NCBI GenBank assembly: GCA_014874485.1
Contig: JADBJK010000069.1
Coordinates: 24,422-88,421 of the forward strand
Source of the DNA: Chloroflexota bacterium
GTDB taxonomy: Bacteria > Chloroflexota > Anaerolineae > DTLA01
Direction: 5' to 3'
Length of the DNA stretch: 64,000 nt
Shown piece after piece: positions 61,137-64,000 of the stretch. Both the position numbers and the translations under genes were made by a program. Each line of letters opens with the position of its first letter. Positions within the stretch are counted from its first letter, which is position 1. Under the pieces are notes generated by a model. It did not search any database, was not told where the DNA came from, and worked only from the letters and a program-made list of their open reading frames with translations.

Positions 61137-61165
61137 TTGTCCACGACGGCCACCCGTGTTAGAAT
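61137..61165 (+). promoter_or_regulatory. Promoter for the MoaD/ThiS-like operon
   Basis: TTGTCC (61137-61142), a 17-base spacer and TAGAAT (61160-61165) preceded by TGT, an extended -10. The predicted start is near 61172, about 60 bases before the ATG at 61235. Together with the minus-strand promoter it makes a divergent arrangement about 70 bases apart. Confidence 0.6.
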
Positions 61166-61234
61166 GCAACCACACACAGGCCTCTACCTAGTCAACGAGG
61201 CTGCATAACCCTGGATACGGGGACGGACGACCGT

Positions 61235-61507
61235 ATGCGCGTTACTCTGAAACTAGACCCGCTGTTCCGCTCCAAGATTGACGCCGAGGGGCCTATCACG
61301 CTGGAACTGCCGGACGGGGCCACGGTCGCGGACTGCCTGGCGGCGATGGCAGCCCGCTGGCCCGACCTGGAGCCGATGCTGGCGGCCCCTGCCGTGCCCT
61401 ACTCGCTGTTCGTCAACAGTCGCATCGTGCCGCGGGGACGGCGGGCGTCGTTCCCGCTCAAGGACGGAGACACGCTGTACCTGTTTGAGCCGGTGGCAGG
61501 CGGATAG
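61235..61507 (+). CDS. MoaD/ThiS-family ubiquitin-like protein
   Basis: A 90-aa protein. TLELPDGATVADCLAAMAAR is the central strand-helix of the beta-grasp fold, SLFVNSRIVPRGRRASFPLK the second half, and the chain ends in DTLYLFEPVAGG, the C-terminal Gly-Gly used for adenylation and thiocarboxylation. MoaD acts in molybdopterin and ThiS in thiazole synthesis, but neither MoaE, ThiG nor an E1-like partner is visible. The 573-aa gene downstream on the same strand may be its functional partner. The spacing to the next gene is 79 bases. Confidence 0.85.
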   Translation: MRVTLKLDPLFRSKIDAEGPITLELPDGATVADCLAAMAARWPDLEPMLAAPAVPYSLFVNSRIVPRGRRASFPLKDGDTLYLFEPVAGG

Positions 61508-61586
61508 GCGCACGCCGTTTTTCGCACCGCGGAGCCGCAGAGAACGCCAGACCGCAGGAAAGACACCAGGGCTGGGAGGCAGGTCT

Positions 61587-63308
<1,722 letters not shown>

Positions 63309-63330
63309 GAGGTTGGGAGCGGCGAAACCG

Positions 63331-63490
63331 CGCGGGGCTAGACCCCCGCCGCGTGTAGGGGCACAGCATGCTGCGCCCCTACGCCCAGCCCGCAGGGCTT
63401 CGCCCCTTCAGCCCGACGGCTTCAACCTCGGGCGGCTGGGCGGCGTTTGGACCACGAAACCCGCGAAAGAGCACGAAAGGCGCGAAAGGC
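63331..63490 (+). repeat. 160-bp GC-rich repeat, copy A1
   Basis: From cgcggggctagacccccgcc to cgcgaaaggc. It includes a 28-base inverted repeat at 63355-63382 (arm gtaggggc.cagca) and a run rich in gaaag at its end. It is near-identical to copy A2. The stretch 63309-63330, directly after the previous stop codon, shows nothing notable. Confidence 0.85.
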
Positions 63491-63604
63491 GCGCGGGGCT
63501 GAACCCCCGCGCTGAAGGGACAAAGCCCCGTTGGGGCTATCCCAGCCCGCAGGGCTTCGCCCCTTCAGCCCGGCGGCTTCAGCCTCGGGCGGCGGGCTGG
63601 CCCG
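63491..63604 (+). repeat. Linker unit with internal hairpins between A1 and A2
   Basis: It starts with the same GC-rich head as the A copies but then carries agccccgttggggct, a perfect hairpin, and rejoins the shared agcccgcagggcttcgcccc segment. It therefore looks like a shortened or recombined relative of the A repeat. No coding potential. Confidence 0.7.
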
Positions 63605-63764
63605 CGCGGGGCTGAACCCCCGCCACGTGTAGGGGTGCAGCACGCTGCGCCCCTACGGGCAGCCCGCAGGGCTTCGCCCCTTCAGCCCGACGGCTTCAGC
63701 CTCGGGCGGCTGGGCGGCGTTTGGACCACGAAACCCGCGAAAGAGCACGAAAGGCGCGAAAGGC
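63605..63764 (+). repeat. 160-bp GC-rich repeat, copy A2
   Basis: Aligns end to end with A1 with about ten differences and no length change. Its 28-base inverted repeat is at 63629-63656, and compensating changes (gtgcagcacg versus gcacagcatg) keep the stem mostly paired, which suggests the structure matters. Confidence 0.85.
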
Positions 63765-63765
63765 G

Positions 63766-63857
63766 CGCGGGGCTAGACCCCCGCCGCGTGTAGGGGCACA
63801 GCATGCTGCGCCCCTACGGGCAGCCCGCAGGGCTTCGCCCCTTCAGCCTCGGGCGGC
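63766..63857 (+). repeat. GC-rich repeat, truncated copy A3
   Basis: Matches the first ~90 bases of A1 and A2, with the hairpin at 63790-63817, then stops at cagcctcgggcggc. The array ends about 90 bases before the next promoter. Sequence between 63858 and 63949 is less GC-rich and has no clear features. Confidence 0.8.
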
Positions 63858-63949
63858 AACACCCCACACGAACGGGGCAAATTGACAGCCCCCGCCCGCG
63901 GGCATACAATTCGCCCTGCTAAATGGTTTTCTCGCCAAGAGATTTGTGG

Positions 63950-63955
63950 TATAAT
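63950..63955 (+). promoter_or_regulatory. Extended -10 promoter
   Basis: TGGTATAAT is a perfect extended -10. The -35 region at a 17-base spacing is only TTTTCT. The predicted start is near 63962, giving a ~20-base leader that already contains the ribosome binding site GGAGGAAG. Confidence 0.68.
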
Positions 63956-63981
63956 TCCCTCCAAAATGTGTGGAGGAAGTT

Positions 63982-64000
63982 ATGCCGAGACGGATACGGT
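63982..64000 (+). CDS. Start of an unidentified gene (partial)
   Basis: Only MPRRIR is visible before the window ends. GGAGG five bases upstream and the promoter at 63950 make it a convincing start. No function can be given. Confidence 0.6.

Noticed and set aside
63309-63949. A CRISPR array in the repeat region
   Set aside because: The repeats are long (160 bp), few, imperfect and contiguous, without short regular repeats or unique spacers.

Overview
The window looks like a chromosomal segment of a GC-rich member of the Chloroflexota, probably Anaerolineae-like. The evidence is indirect: secreted proteins carry long proline-threonine (TPTP-type) linkers, one secreted enzyme ends in a Chloroflexota-style 'FLPVV' tail, and an exopolysaccharide locus is present with no outer-membrane exporter. 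No rRNA, tRNA or CRISPR array was seen, so the taxonomy is inference.

About 47 kb (1-47811) is one polysaccharide/glycoconjugate region transcribed entirely on the minus strand. Its transcription order runs from high to low coordinates. The region at 1-16 kb is a Wzx/Wzy-type exopolysaccharide module. It has a flippase (13865-15340), an O-antigen ligase/polymerase (7642-9117), a Wzz-like copolymerase without a kinase domain (10352-11533), seven GT4-type glycosyltransferases, an Alg13/Alg14-like split GT28 pair, two SAM methyltransferases, and a nucleotidyltransferase fused to a thymidylate-kinase-like domain. The region at 16-25 kb mixes B12-type radical SAM enzymes, a secreted esterase with flanking DNRLRE domains, a hexapeptide acyltransferase, a membrane glycosyltransferase and an HpnA-like epimerase. 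The region at 25-45 kb is an expansion of GT-C membrane glycosyltransferases. It also holds what such enzymes need: three GT2 polyprenyl-phosphate-sugar synthase candidates, a DUF2304 protein, an ArnE-like small flippase, a sugar-1-phosphate nucleotidyltransferase, an SDR epimerase and a DUF3473-type polysaccharide deacetylase. Two more radical SAM genes (45359-47811) close this part. At least 16 gene junctions are ATGA or GTGA overlaps, so translational coupling is pervasive.

The region at 48-61 kb, also minus strand, is a separate unit. In transcription order it is an OmpR-type response regulator, a 2,216-aa repeat surface protein, a membrane-anchored TPR protein, a BNR beta-propeller protein and a GAF-PAS histidine kinase. 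The regulator and kinase genes bracket the three envelope-protein genes. A plausible promoter lies before the regulator.

At 61.1 kb transcription diverges. On the plus strand a MoaD/ThiS-like small protein precedes a 573-aa protein I cannot name, whose C-terminus has nucleoside-phosphorylase-like motifs. A GC-rich repeat array (63331-63857) follows, then a strong extended -10 promoter and the first codons of a gene cut by the window edge.

Five copies of a 175-250 bp MITE-like repeat with imperfect terminal inverted repeats sit only in the larger intergenic gaps. In three cases the end of the repeat supplies the TAG stop codon of the upstream gene.
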